DNA of 9,017 nucleotides from Erysipelotrichaceae bacterium (GCA_030533035.1 JAUNJW010000002.1:1-9017); one strand, 5' to 3'; numbered from the stretch's first letter, positions 1 through 5,125 are shown. Made by a program: numbers and translations. The notes: a model not told the origin generated them from the sequence alone.

Positions 1-68
1 CCTGGTATATGATTGAGCCGAACCGCTGGATTGCCGATGACGGCAGCTGGCTGGACTATCAGAAATGA
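1..68 (+). CDS. C-terminal end of an unidentified protein (5' truncated by window)
   Basis: Reading from base 3 gives 21 residues ending in a TGA stop at 66-68. The rest of the gene lies to the left of the window. The fragment is rich in tryptophan, tyrosine and acidic residues (it contains WIADDGSWLDYQ), which resembles the ends of some extracellular or cell-wall-active proteins, but it is too short to assign a family. The strong hairpin terminator directly behind the stop codon supports it being a real gene end. Function is unknown. Confidence 0.6.
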   Translation, partial: WYMIEPNRWIADDGSWLDYQK

Positions 69-69
69 A

Positions 70-100
70 AAAAGAGGCGGAATTCATGTCCGTCTCTTTT
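70..100. terminator. Bidirectional intrinsic terminator between the partial gene and rpoE
   Basis: A 12-bp stem pairs 70-81 (AAAAGAGGCGGA) with 89-100 (TCCGTCTCTTTT), allowing one G-U pair, around a 7-base loop. An A-run on the left and a T-run on the right make it work in both directions. It lies between two convergent genes, two bases after the left stop codon and eight bases from the rpoE stop codon, so it probably serves both. Confidence 0.85.
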
Positions 101-108
101 CAACCGTG

Positions 109-462
109 TCAATAATCCTCTGACTGACTGCTGATATCCAGTGTGTCTGCGGAGCTGTCTTCGTCATCTTCTGAAAGATCGTTGTCTTCAGTTTCCTCGT
201 CGTCATCCCCGTCCATCTGGTCGACTGTGATGTGTGTTTCATCATAGCTGTGGTTTTCGGTCAGATCCCACGTATTGTTTTCACCCTGGGTGAAACGGGA
301 ATCCAGTGAAAGATGGGAATAGAATGAACTTCTTTTGCGCCTGAGCTGGTCTTCGGGGACAGCAGCCTTTTCAGCGGCTTCCGCATAAAGTTCATTGAAG
401 GGAATGCTGGAATTGACAGCTTTCAGATACTCATACGCAGCATCTACCAGACTTATTTTCAT
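109..462 (-). CDS. rpoE: DNA-directed RNA polymerase delta subunit
   Basis: This 117-residue protein has the two-part architecture of the Gram-positive RNA polymerase delta subunit. Residues 1 to about 70 match the HARE-HTH winged-helix fold that binds core polymerase, with the characteristic end SRFTQGENNTWDL at 55-67. Residues 73-117 are a disordered tail made largely of Asp, Glu and Ser. Delta speeds recycling of polymerase by displacing nucleic acids and makes transcription initiation more sensitive to the level of the starting nucleotide. The tail is short (about 45 residues) compared with Bacillus subtilis delta (173 residues in total). An AAAGGAG ribosome binding site precedes the ATG at 462, and a sigma-A promoter lies just upstream. 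In Bacillus the gene is beside pyrG; that partner is not on either side here. The assignment is firm. Confidence 0.93.
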   Translation of the reverse strand: MKISLVDAAYEYLKAVNSSIPFNELYAEAAEKAAVPEDQLRRKRSSFYSHLSLDSRFTQGENNTWDLTENHSYDETHITVDQMDGDDDEETEDNDLSEDDEDSSADTLDISSQSEDY

Positions 463-494
463 GAATTGTAATTCTCCTTTAACCGGCGAAAGAG

Positions 495-523
495 ATAATA
501 GTATTTCCCGGCTGAAAGGTCAA
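495..523 (-). promoter_or_regulatory. Sigma-A promoter of rpoE
   Basis: Reading the minus strand, -35 TTGACC (523-518) and -10 TATTAT (500-495) are separated by exactly 17 bases. AT-rich A-runs lie just upstream of the -35 box (524-540) and could act as an UP element. The predicted start is near 488, giving a leader of about 25 bases before the ATG at 462. This is the only promoter in the window with a good -35 box and no TG extension of the -10. Confidence 0.8.
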
Positions 524-570
524 TACACTTTTTTATAATTGCGGCATACTTTTCCACATTTCAGACAGAT

Positions 571-591
571 GACGGCCGGAATCCGGCCGTC
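571..591. other. Perfect 9-bp GC-rich hairpin downstream of the 49-residue zinc-ribbon gene
   Basis: GACGGCCGG (571-579) pairs perfectly with CCGGCCGTC (583-591) around a 3-base loop. It starts five bases after the stop codon of the minus-strand gene at 597. Neither side has a proper T-run, so it is not a classical intrinsic terminator. It could stabilise the 3' end of that mRNA, or terminate weakly and insulate the rpoE promoter 50 bases further on. Confidence 0.55.
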
Positions 592-596
592 ATGCA

Positions 597-746
597 TTAT
601 TTTCTGGTGATTTTTTTAATCATGTTGGTCAGCGGCGCGACGATTTTCTCGCCTTCGTGCTGCCAGCCTTTCTTTGTGCGTTTATTGCAGTAGGGGCACT
701 GGAACGCGCGGTCGGGAATGGATTTTCCGCATCTGGGACATTTCAT
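597..746 (-). CDS. Small zinc-ribbon protein, 49 residues
   Basis: Reading the minus strand from the ATG at 746 gives a 49-residue basic protein. Two CxxC knuckles, CPRC (residues 3-6) and CPYC (17-20), form a short zinc ribbon at the N-terminus. A Lys-rich tail with a possible amphipathic helix follows (residues 32-49, ending MIKKITRK). A strong AAGGAGG ribosome binding site sits 7 bases before the ATG, which supports a real gene despite the small size. Zinc ribbons of this type are found as stand-alone domains or fused to membrane and regulatory proteins in Bacillota. I infer metal binding only and cannot name a function. The 140 bases upstream (747-886) show no convincing promoter, only a minor 5-bp hairpin at 839-852. 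Confidence 0.75.
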   Translation of the reverse strand: MKCPRCGKSIPDRAFQCPYCNKRTKKGWQHEGEKIVAPLTNMIKKITRK

Positions 747-880
747 GGACTGTACCTCCTTGTTTACCAATCACATGATAACACAGAAGTTTCACAAATC
801 CGCCATCTGCCATACACACATGTACTTTAAGATAGTCACTGTCGGAAGACAGATGCGAATGTATTCAATCCCTCCAGAAA

Positions 881-912
881 GAAAATGAACCTGAGTCAGC
901 AGGTTCTTTTTC
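881..912. terminator. Terminator of the rpsU operon
   Basis: GAACCTG (887-893) pairs with CAGGTTC (900-906) around a 6-base loop. On the minus strand it is followed by ATTTTC and further T-rich sequence, about 24 bases beyond the stop codon of the last gene of the rpsU operon. On the plus strand it is followed by TTTTTC, which is the better T-run, although no plus-strand gene leads into it. Confidence 0.7.
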
Positions 913-929
913 TATATTTGATAAATATG

Positions 930-1196
930 TCAGTTCAATGAATCATGATACTGCGATTTGACATGATCAAGGATCTTTTCCATGAGTTCTTCACAGAATT
1001 CCTCCTGATCCAGGGTACCATCCTGCAGCTGCCTCAAGAGATCACCCATGCCGGAGGCATCCATGATCAGAATGCCTGCGTCCGCCAGAATTCTCTGCCG
1101 GGATCTGCTCAGCCCCGGTATTTTCTGTTCCAGCTTCCCCTCATCATTTTCGGCAATGAATAAATCATTTTCGAAATCGAAGGTGATCCTGTCCAT
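930..1196 (-). CDS. Uncharacterised 88-residue acidic helical protein, third gene of the rpsU operon
   Basis: I do not recognise this protein. I chose the ATG at 1196 over an in-frame start at 1256 because an AAAGG ribosome binding site lies just before it and the longer form would overlap the upstream gene by about 60 bases. Residues 1-25 look beta-stranded with alternating acidic and hydrophobic positions. Residues 30-45 (SRSRQRILADAGILIM) form a basic-to-hydrophobic helix. Residues 50-85 form acidic amphipathic helices (GDLLRQLQDGTLDQEEFCEE). There is no signal peptide and no membrane segment, so it should be cytoplasmic. Its start codon is one base after the stop of the zinc-ribbon gene, so it is almost certainly translated together with rpsU. 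A role linked to ribosomes or translation is inferred from location alone. Confidence 0.75.
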   Translation of the reverse strand: MDRITFDFENDLFIAENDEGKLEQKIPGLSRSRQRILADAGILIMDASGMGDLLRQLQDGTLDQEEFCEELMEKILDHVKSQYHDSLN

Positions 1197-1197
1197 G

Positions 1198-1434
1198 TCA
1201 GATACCTTTAAGTTTGTGCATGACTGCGCCGCAGTGGGGGCAGAACGGCTTTTCAAAGCTGACGCCGAAACCGCACTCGGAGCATTTGCATGTACGCAGA
1301 TAAATCAATCCTGTAACTGAGGCCGGATCTTCCCTGGTATCGTGGATCCAGTGCGGAATGACATCCCGCATGGCGTCCAGGGCTGACTGGCCTTTCTGTA
1401 TTCTGATCCCCTTATTCCTGACAGGGTTATCCAT
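1198..1434 (-). CDS. Zinc-ribbon protein, 78 residues, second gene of the rpsU operon
   Basis: The 78-residue product has an N-terminal half without a recognisable fold (residues 1-45, including ALDAMRDVIPHWIHDT) and a C-terminal zinc ribbon. The ribbon's metal ligands are CSEC (residues 51-54) and CPHC (65-68). A further Cys at 49 makes a CKCSEC cluster. It starts at the ATG overlapping the rpsU stop codon by one base (TAATG), so translation is probably coupled; the ribosome binding site is only a weak purine run inside the last rpsU codons. Zinc ribbons of this size often bind RNA or a protein partner. Conserved linkage to S21 would suggest a ribosome-related job, but the function is not known to me. 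Confidence 0.8.
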   Translation of the reverse strand: MDNPVRNKGIRIQKGQSALDAMRDVIPHWIHDTREDPASVTGLIYLRTCKCSECGFGVSFEKPFCPHCGAVMHKLKGI

Positions 1435-1610
1435 TACTTTCTTCTCTTCTTGCGGGCAGCTTCGCTCTTAAGTCTTCTTGCGACACCGGGCTTGACATAG
1501 AATTCCTTGGCACGGCATTTTGCAAGAACTCCGCTGTTGTTGACCTGACGCTTGAATCTGCGCAGTGCGGAATCGAGATCTTCATTTTCCTTAACGACTA
1601 CTCTGGGCAT
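1434..1610 (-). CDS. rpsU: 30S ribosomal protein bS21
   Basis: The 58-residue product is a full-length bacterial S21. It starts [20 protein letters not shown], continues with [18 protein letters not shown], and ends in the typical basic cluster RKKRRK. S21 sits on the platform of the small ribosomal subunit near the anti-Shine-Dalgarno end of 16S rRNA and helps initiation. The start at 1610 is chosen because AAAGGAG lies 5 bases before it; an in-frame ATG five codons upstream would include that site. It is the first gene of a three-gene operon. In many Bacillota rpsU is followed by a YqeY-type gene; here two unrelated small proteins follow. Expression is driven by an extended -10 promoter about 90 bases upstream. 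Confidence 0.97.
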   Translation of the reverse strand: MPRVVVKENEDLDSALRRFKRQVNNSGVLAKCRAKEFYVKPGVARRLKSEAARKKRRK

Positions 1611-1631
1611 ATGAACTCCTTTCATTTGATC

Positions 1632-1674
1632 GCATATCTGCTGCGGTACGTTACTACATTCCGAACGGATATGC
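1632..1674 (-). repeat. 7-bp inverted repeat in the rpsU leader
   Basis: GCATATC (1632-1638) and GATATGC (1668-1674) are perfect inverted complements 29 bases apart in the approximately 82-base untranslated leader of rpsU. The arm nearer the gene lies about ten bases before the ribosome binding site. A weaker CGG/CCG pair lies inside the loop. Such a stem could expose or hide the start region, for instance for autogenous control by S21, but the structure is modest and may be chance. Confidence 0.35.
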
Positions 1675-1699
1675 CCGGTAATACCAACCGAACAGAAGT

Positions 1700-1728
1700 A
1701 TCATATCATTTATGCTTTGGAATTTCAT
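1700..1728 (-). promoter_or_regulatory. Promoter of the rpsU operon (extended -10)
   Basis: On the minus strand, -10 TATGAT (1705-1700) carries a TG extension (TGATATGAT) and has -35 ATGAAA (1728-1723) at a spacing of 17. An A/T-rich stretch further upstream (1740-1755) could be an UP element, as expected for a ribosomal protein gene. The predicted transcript starts near 1693 and has a leader of about 82 bases. Confidence 0.65.
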
Positions 1729-1821
1729 CCACACAGTCCAATATTTTTTACCAAAACTGCTGTGGGCGCGCTTTTAACAAAAATGATATCTGTGCTTTGG
1801 GGCGGGAAAACACCTTTTCCT

Positions 1822-1830
1822 TGCTATAAT
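1822..1830 (+). promoter_or_regulatory. Extended -10 promoter of the membrane/coiled-coil gene
   Basis: TGCTATAAT is a perfect -10 hexamer (1825-1830) with a TG extension. No good -35 box is present at 16-18 bases, which the TG extension can compensate. It lies 25 bases before the ATG at 1855, leaving room for a normal leader with a CGGAGG ribosome binding site at 1842-1847. It is divergent from the rpsU promoter about 120 bases away. Confidence 0.75.
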
Positions 1831-1854
1831 AGAAAATGTACCGGAGGTATCCGT

Positions 1855-2274
1855 ATGAGAGTACTGAAAAAAATAATCAGCTTCATTTCACTTGTTCTAC
1901 TGATCGGCGGCATGGGACTGATGCTGTATACCTATCTGACCAACCACACCTTTGTCAGCAAACTTACCACCCTGATGACAAATGCCGACTGCAAGCGGGG
2001 CATGCTGTTCATGCTGATAGGAATCATCTGCATTACCGCTGCCTTTGTCCTGTTCAGTCTTTCCATGCGGATCGGCGGCGTCATCCGCCGCAAAGAGCGT
2101 GAACTGGCTGCCCAGGAAAGAGCCAGAAGGGAAGAAGAGGAAGAGAAGAACCGCCGTCTCGAAGCGGAGGCCGCTGCTGCCAGGGCCGACGCCGAACGCT
2201 TCCGGGCCGAGGCCACCCAGGCCCAGGCTCTGCTGAGAACCGGAGCCCAGGAAACAATCACCGAAGAGGAATGA
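1855..2274 (+). CDS. Two-helix membrane protein with charged coiled-coil tail, unknown function
   Basis: The 139-residue protein starts at the ATG 7 bases after a GGAGG ribosome binding site; an upstream in-frame ATG would include the promoter and is rejected. Residues 7-27 and 49-70 are hydrophobic membrane helices separated by a short polar loop of about 20 residues. Positive residues at 5-6 and 78-82 suggest both ends lie in the cytoplasm. Residues 78-125 are a highly charged, Ala/Glu/Arg-rich region that should form a long helix or coiled coil (the run EEEEEKNRRLEAEAAAARAD is typical). No enzymatic motif is visible. It probably acts as a small membrane anchor or scaffold. The next gene, a membrane-bound nuclease, also has a predicted coiled coil, but it has its own promoter, so a partnership is speculative. 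Confidence 0.8.
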   Translation: MRVLKKIISFISLVLLIGGMGLMLYTYLTNHTFVSKLTTLMTNADCKRGMLFMLIGIICITAAFVLFSLSMRIGGVIRRKERELAAQERARREEEEEKNRRLEAEAAAARADAERFRAEATQAQALLRTGAQETITEEE

Positions 2275-2280
2275 AGATCA

Positions 2281-2309
2281 GGCCGGAAGGAATTCCGGTT
2301 TTCTTTTTT
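2281..2309 (+). terminator. Intrinsic terminator of the membrane/coiled-coil gene
   Basis: CCGGAA (2283-2288) pairs with TTCCGG (2293-2298) around a GGAA loop, extendable by two G-U pairs. The T-run TTTTCTTTTTT follows at 2299-2309. It lies seven bases after the stop codon at 2274. The last T of the run is the first base of the promoter of the next gene. Confidence 0.85.
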
Positions 2310-2317
2310 GTTATAAT
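2309..2317 (+). promoter_or_regulatory. Extended -10 promoter of the nuclease gene; predicted leaderless start
   Basis: TGTTATAAT has a perfect -10 hexamer at 2312-2317 with a TG extension. The -35 position (around 2289-2294, GGAATT) falls inside the terminator hairpin and is poor. The first sensible ATG is at 2325, only 7 bases after the -10, so transcription should begin at or within a base of the start codon. There is no ribosome binding site between them. Confidence 0.65.
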
Positions 2318-2324
2318 TCTTCAT

Positions 2325-3269
2325 ATGACAGGAACAGAGTATGAGCGCTGGTGCGCAGAAGAACTGAAAAAACTCGGCTTCCGGAATGTCCGCGTAACCA
2401 AAGCCTCGCATGATCAGGGAATCGATCTGGTGGCAGAGGACAGAGGAATCAGGTGGGGCTTTCAGTGCAAATACTATTCAGCGCCTGTCGGCAATGACGC
2501 CGTCCAGCAGGCATATGCCGGCATGACATGCTACGGGCTTGACAGGGCGGCAGTGCTGACCAACGGCACTTTCACCTCATCCGCAAAGCAGCTGGCTGAG
2601 CAGACGGAGGTGGAACTCTGGGATCATTTCGCGCCTGCGGAAACTTCACGGGCGTCCTGGATTCTCAGGCTGCCGGCGCTGCTTCTGCTGATCTACTGTC
2701 TGTATCTGTTCTTTCAGCTGATGAAGGATCCCGGCAGCGCCGAGAAAGAGATGACAGTGCTGGCATTCGGGGCAATCGCCTGCGTTTCCCTTGTCTTCGG
2801 AGCGGAACATATCGGGGCGCTTGTCTTTGCGGCTCTCTGTTCACTGGTTTTCACAGCCGGCGGTTTTCTGGTCCCGCTGCTGAAACCGGCAGCTGTCTGC
2901 TGTGCTTTTCTGATGATTCTATGCGCGATCAGGATCGTGGTGTTTACGCGGAAACGACTTGAAAAAAACAGCCTTGCCCAGAAAGAGGAACTGAAGGATC
3001 TGATTGAGGAAACAAGGGCATCTCTTGCCAATGAGGTCAGGATTCTTCTGGAGGACAATCTGCGCCAGTCTGTCAGGGTGATTCAGACAGACTTTGACCG
3101 AAATGACAACATGCATATGACATGCCGTGTCAGAGGATCGCTTGACGATCTTGCAGTATGCGAATATGCCCTGAATCAGCAGGCAGAGTTTGAAAAGGCG
3201 CCGGTCCGTTTTTCCCTGGCCCGCATGGATGAAAAAACATTTACGGTCTCGCTTGCGAAGAAGGGCTGA
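2325..3269 (+). CDS. Membrane-anchored Mrr-type restriction endonuclease-like protein
   Basis: The 314-residue protein begins with a nuclease domain of the Mrr-catalytic (PD-(D/E)xK) type at residues 1-105. The start MTGTEYERWCAEELKKLGF matches the family's opening helix, and the active-site residues are D34 in QGIDLVAE and Q47-x-K49 in QCKYY. Residues 113-132, 144-160, 162-181 and 183-206 are hydrophobic and predict four membrane helices. Residues 208-250 look like a charged coiled coil, and the last 60 residues form a small beta-rich domain. The protein should therefore hold a cytoplasmic nuclease at the membrane. No methyltransferase is present, so it is not a classical restriction-modification pair; defence against modified or incoming DNA, or a housekeeping DNA role, are both possible. 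I prefer the ATG at 2325. An ATG at 2271 overlapping the previous stop has a purine-rich site, but it would translate through the terminator and add 18 residues the family lacks. Confidence 0.82.
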   Translation: MTGTEYERWCAEELKKLGFRNVRVTKASHDQGIDLVAEDRGIRWGFQCKYYSAPVGNDAVQQAYAGMTCYGLDRAAVLTNGTFTSSAKQLAEQTEVELWDHFAPAETSRASWILRLPALLLLIYCLYLFFQLMKDPGSAEKEMTVLAFGAIACVSLVFGAEHIGALVFAALCSLVFTAGGFLVPLLKPAAVCCAFLMILCAIRIVVFTRKRLEKNSLAQKEELKDLIEETRASLANEVRILLEDNLRQSVRVIQTDFDRNDNMHMTCRVRGSLDDLAVCEYALNQQAEFEKAPVRFSLARMDEKTFTVSLAKKG

Positions 3270-3271
3270 TT

Positions 3272-3299
3272 TTGGCCTGGGAGCACATTGTGCTACAAT
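3272..3299 (+). promoter_or_regulatory. Promoter of the GH13 gene (extended -10)
   Basis: -35 TTGGCC (3272-3277) and -10 TACAAT (3294-3299) are 16 bases apart, and the -10 carries a TG extension (TGCTACAAT). The promoter begins three bases after the stop codon of the nuclease gene. The leader of about 28 bases contains a GAGGA ribosome binding site at 3322-3326. No terminator separates the two genes, so some readthrough from the nuclease gene is likely. Confidence 0.7.
3282..3294. promoter_or_regulatory. 13-bp palindrome between the -35 and -10 boxes, candidate operator
   Basis: AGCACATTGTGCT is a perfect palindrome around a central T. It fills the promoter spacer and touches the first base of the -10 box. 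A repressor bound there would block polymerase. A related GCACATTG appears just after the gene (4933-4940). Regulation by sugar supply is an inference. Confidence 0.4.
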
Positions 3300-3333
3300 G
3301 ACTGCTATTGAAAAAAGAAACGAGGAATACAAC

Positions 3334-4911
3334 ATGAGCTGGTATGAAGAAGCGGTATTCTACCATATATATCCGCTGGGATTATGCGGAGCCCCGGAGC
3401 ATAACGACGGATCCGCCCCGGTTTCAAGACTGAATGACATTACCGACTGGATTGACCATATCGCCGCCATCGGCTGCACCGGCCTGTATATCGGGCCGCT
3501 GTTTGAGTCGACCGGACACGGCTATGAGACAACCGATTACCATACCCTTGACCGGCGCCTGGGCACCAATAAAGACCTGGTCAGCTTTGTGGCAAAGTGC
3601 CACGCCAGAGGAATCAGGGTCATTTTCGACGGTGTGTTCAACCATACCGGCAGAGAGTTTTTTGCCTTTAAGGACCTGCGTCAGAACCGGGAAAATTCCC
3701 GTTACAGGGACTGGTACTGCAATGTGAATTTCTGGGGCAACAATGAATTCAATGACGGCTTCAGCTATGAATCCTGGGGCGGCTACAATATCATGGCCAA
3801 GCTCAACCAGAGAAATCCCGAAGTGCAGAATTACATCTGCGATGTCATCCGTTACTGGGTAAAGGAATTTGACATCGACGGAATCCGTCTTGATGCGGCC
3901 GATGTCCTTGATTTCGGCTTTATGAAACAGCTGCGCCGCACTGCCAATGAGGTCAAGGAAGACTTCTGGCTTATGGGCGAAGTGATCCATGGCGACTACA
4001 GCCGCTGGGCCAATGACGAAACTCTGCACTCAGTGACAAATTACGCTCTGCACAAAGGACTCTACTCCGGCCACAATGACCACAACTATTTTGAGATTGC
4101 CCATACTGTCAAACGGCAGCTGGACATGTGCCCGCGGGATCTGAAGCTGTACAACTTTGTCGACAACCACGATGTAGAAAGGATCATGTCAAAGCTTACC
4201 GACAAATCCCATTACACACCGGTTCATATTCTTCTTTACACGCTGCCGGGCATTCCTTCAATTTACTATGGCAGTGAATTCGGCATCGAGGGGAAAAAGA
4301 CATGGGGCACTGACGCCCCGTTAAGACCGCAGCTGAATCTTTCAGACTATAAAGACGCAATTGCGGAAAATCCCTGCACACAGCTGATTGCGGCACTCGG
4401 AAAAATCCATTCTGCGACGCCGGATCTCTGGTACGGCGATTACCGTGAGCTTTCCCTGACAACCAGCCAGTATGCCTTTGCCCGCGGCAATGTGATCGTG
4501 ACTGTCAACAACGCTCCTTCAGAGGCGTCCTTCGACGTGGCGGCGGCAGACGGTGAATATACCGGCGCATTAAGCGGCACTAAAGCAAAGGCGTCAGGCG
4601 GCCGTCTGAAAGTCAGTGTCAGCGGCTGCAGCGGCGAAATCTGGATTCCGGCCGGAAAGAAGTTCAAGCCGGTCACAAAGAAGGTGAAGCCGCAGCCGAA
4701 ACCGAAGCAGGAAGAAAAAGCGAAACCCGCCGTCACAAAAGAACAGCGGGCAGGCAAATCACTGGAGGAAATGAGCGTCGAAGAACTCCAGGAAGAAGTC
4801 CTGGACAGGATGCGTGCCAACGGTCCGGTCACGGATCAGATGGAGCGTGACGTCAGGAACAACATCTGGCATGATTCCCTTGTCAGCTGGGTCAGAAGCT
4901 TCCGCCGGTGA
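3334..4911 (+). CDS. GH13 alpha-amylase-family glycoside hydrolase with C-terminal extension
   Basis: The 525-residue protein is a GH13 (beta/alpha)8-barrel enzyme acting on alpha-glucans, probably a maltodextrin-degrading amylase or glucosidase. All four conserved regions are visible: DGVFNH (99-104), GIRLDAAD (183-190, nucleophile D187), GEV with acid/base E216, and FVDNHD (275-280, transition-state D280). The barrel starts at residue 6 (EAVFYHIYPL) with no preceding starch-binding domain, and a beta-sandwich closes it near residue 440. There is no signal peptide, so it should be cytoplasmic and work on imported oligosaccharides. After residue 441 comes a Lys/Pro-rich linker (442-475, such as KKVKPQPKPKQEEKAKP) and a charged helical tail (476-525, with LEEMSVEELQEEVLDRMRA), which the family usually lacks. 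The start is set by the GAGGA site seven bases upstream. No transport or other sugar genes are adjacent, so the exact substrate is unknown. Confidence 0.92.
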   Translation: MSWYEEAVFYHIYPLGLCGAPEHNDGSAPVSRLNDITDWIDHIAAIGCTGLYIGPLFESTGHGYETTDYHTLDRRLGTNKDLVSFVAKCHARGIRVIFDGVFNHTGREFFAFKDLRQNRENSRYRDWYCNVNFWGNNEFNDGFSYESWGGYNIMAKLNQRNPEVQNYICDVIRYWVKEFDIDGIRLDAADVLDFGFMKQLRRTANEVKEDFWLMGEVIHGDYSRWANDETLHSVTNYALHKGLYSGHNDHNYFEIAHTVKRQLDMCPRDLKLYNFVDNHDVERIMSKLTDKSHYTPVHILLYTLPGIPSIYYGSEFGIEGKKTWGTDAPLRPQLNLSDYKDAIAENPCTQLIAALGKIHSATPDLWYGDYRELSLTTSQYAFARGNVIVTVNNAPSEASFDVAAADGEYTGALSGTKAKASGGRLKVSVSGCSGEIWIPAGKKFKPVTKKVKPQPKPKQEEKAKPAVTKEQRAGKSLEEMSVEELQEEVLDRMRANGPVTDQMERDVRNNIWHDSLVSWVRSFRR

Positions 4912-4932
4912 AAGAATAGTTGATTTTTTGGC

Positions 4933-4964
4933 GCACATTGCACAGAAGATGGTGCAATTGCACA
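4933..4964. repeat. ATTGCACA direct repeats and GTGCAATTGCAC palindrome after the GH13 gene
   Basis: ATTGCACA occurs at 4937-4944 and at 4957-4964, exactly 20 bases apart, close to two helical turns. The second copy is half of a perfect 12-bp palindrome, GTGCAATTGCAC (4952-4963). TTGCAC (4938-4943) can also pair with GTGCAA (4952-4957) as a hairpin with an 8-base loop. No T-run follows, so this is not a clear terminator. Regularly spaced copies suggest a protein-binding site in the region upstream of the MATE gene. Confidence 0.4.
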
Positions 4965-5009
4965 AAAGCATCCAAACAGTCAACAAAAAATGAAAAATGT
5001 CATATTTGT

Positions 5010-5125
5010 TCAGATTACGCAAGTTGAAGCGCTCCTCTGATTGTGTTAATGTGTCTGTGACAAGATCTGCAGATTCCCCCAAAACTCTGAGATCGTGTTC
5101 GGCCACCGGGAAACCGGTGGCTTTT
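5010..5125 (+). ncRNA. Structured leader or small RNA upstream of the MATE gene
   Basis: Three hairpins lie in a row. The first joins TCAGA (5010-5014) to TCTGA (5036-5040), with an inner CGC/GCG pair. The second joins GATCT and CAGA (5064-5068, 5070-5073) to TCTG and AGATC (5086-5094) around the loop TTCCCCCAAAAC, with one bulged G. The third is a strong terminator (5102-5125). I see no convincing promoter between the terminator and the MATE start at 5193, which would make this a leader with premature termination (riboswitch or attenuator). The alternative is an independent small RNA or a long 3' region of the GH13 transcript. I could not match it to a known riboswitch class, 6S RNA, SRP RNA or T-box. 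A possible but weak promoter is TCAACA (4980-4985) with CATATT (5001-5006). Confidence 0.4.
5102..5125 (+). terminator. Strong intrinsic terminator in the leader of the MATE gene
   Basis: GCCACCGG (5102-5109) and CCGGTGGC (5114-5121) form a perfect 8-bp stem with a GAAA tetraloop, followed by TTTT and more A/T. It is the first canonical terminator after the GH13 gene, 190 bases behind its stop codon, and lies 68 bases before the MATE start codon. Confidence 0.88.

Noticed and set aside
1197..1256. Longer start for the 88-residue protein at 1256
   Set aside because: It would overlap the zinc-ribbon gene by about 60 bases in another frame and lacks a ribosome binding site, while the ATG at 1196 has AAAGG and a one-base gap.
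2271..2324. Start of the nuclease at the ATG overlapping the previous stop codon (ATGA at 2271)
   Set aside because: Those 18 codons span a canonical terminator and the -10 box and do not resemble the nuclease family's N-terminus. Not fully excluded, because an AGAGGA site precedes it.
3424..4029. 201-residue minus-strand open frame opposite the GH13 gene
   Set aside because: It is a shadow of the codon pattern of the real gene, with no start signals and no fold features.
4914..5125. 6S RNA, SRP RNA, T-box or known riboswitch in the GH13-MATE gap
   Set aside because: I looked for the SRP GGAAGGAAGC loop, the T-box TGGnACCGCG element, TPP and purine riboswitch cores and a long 6S-like closing stem, and found none.
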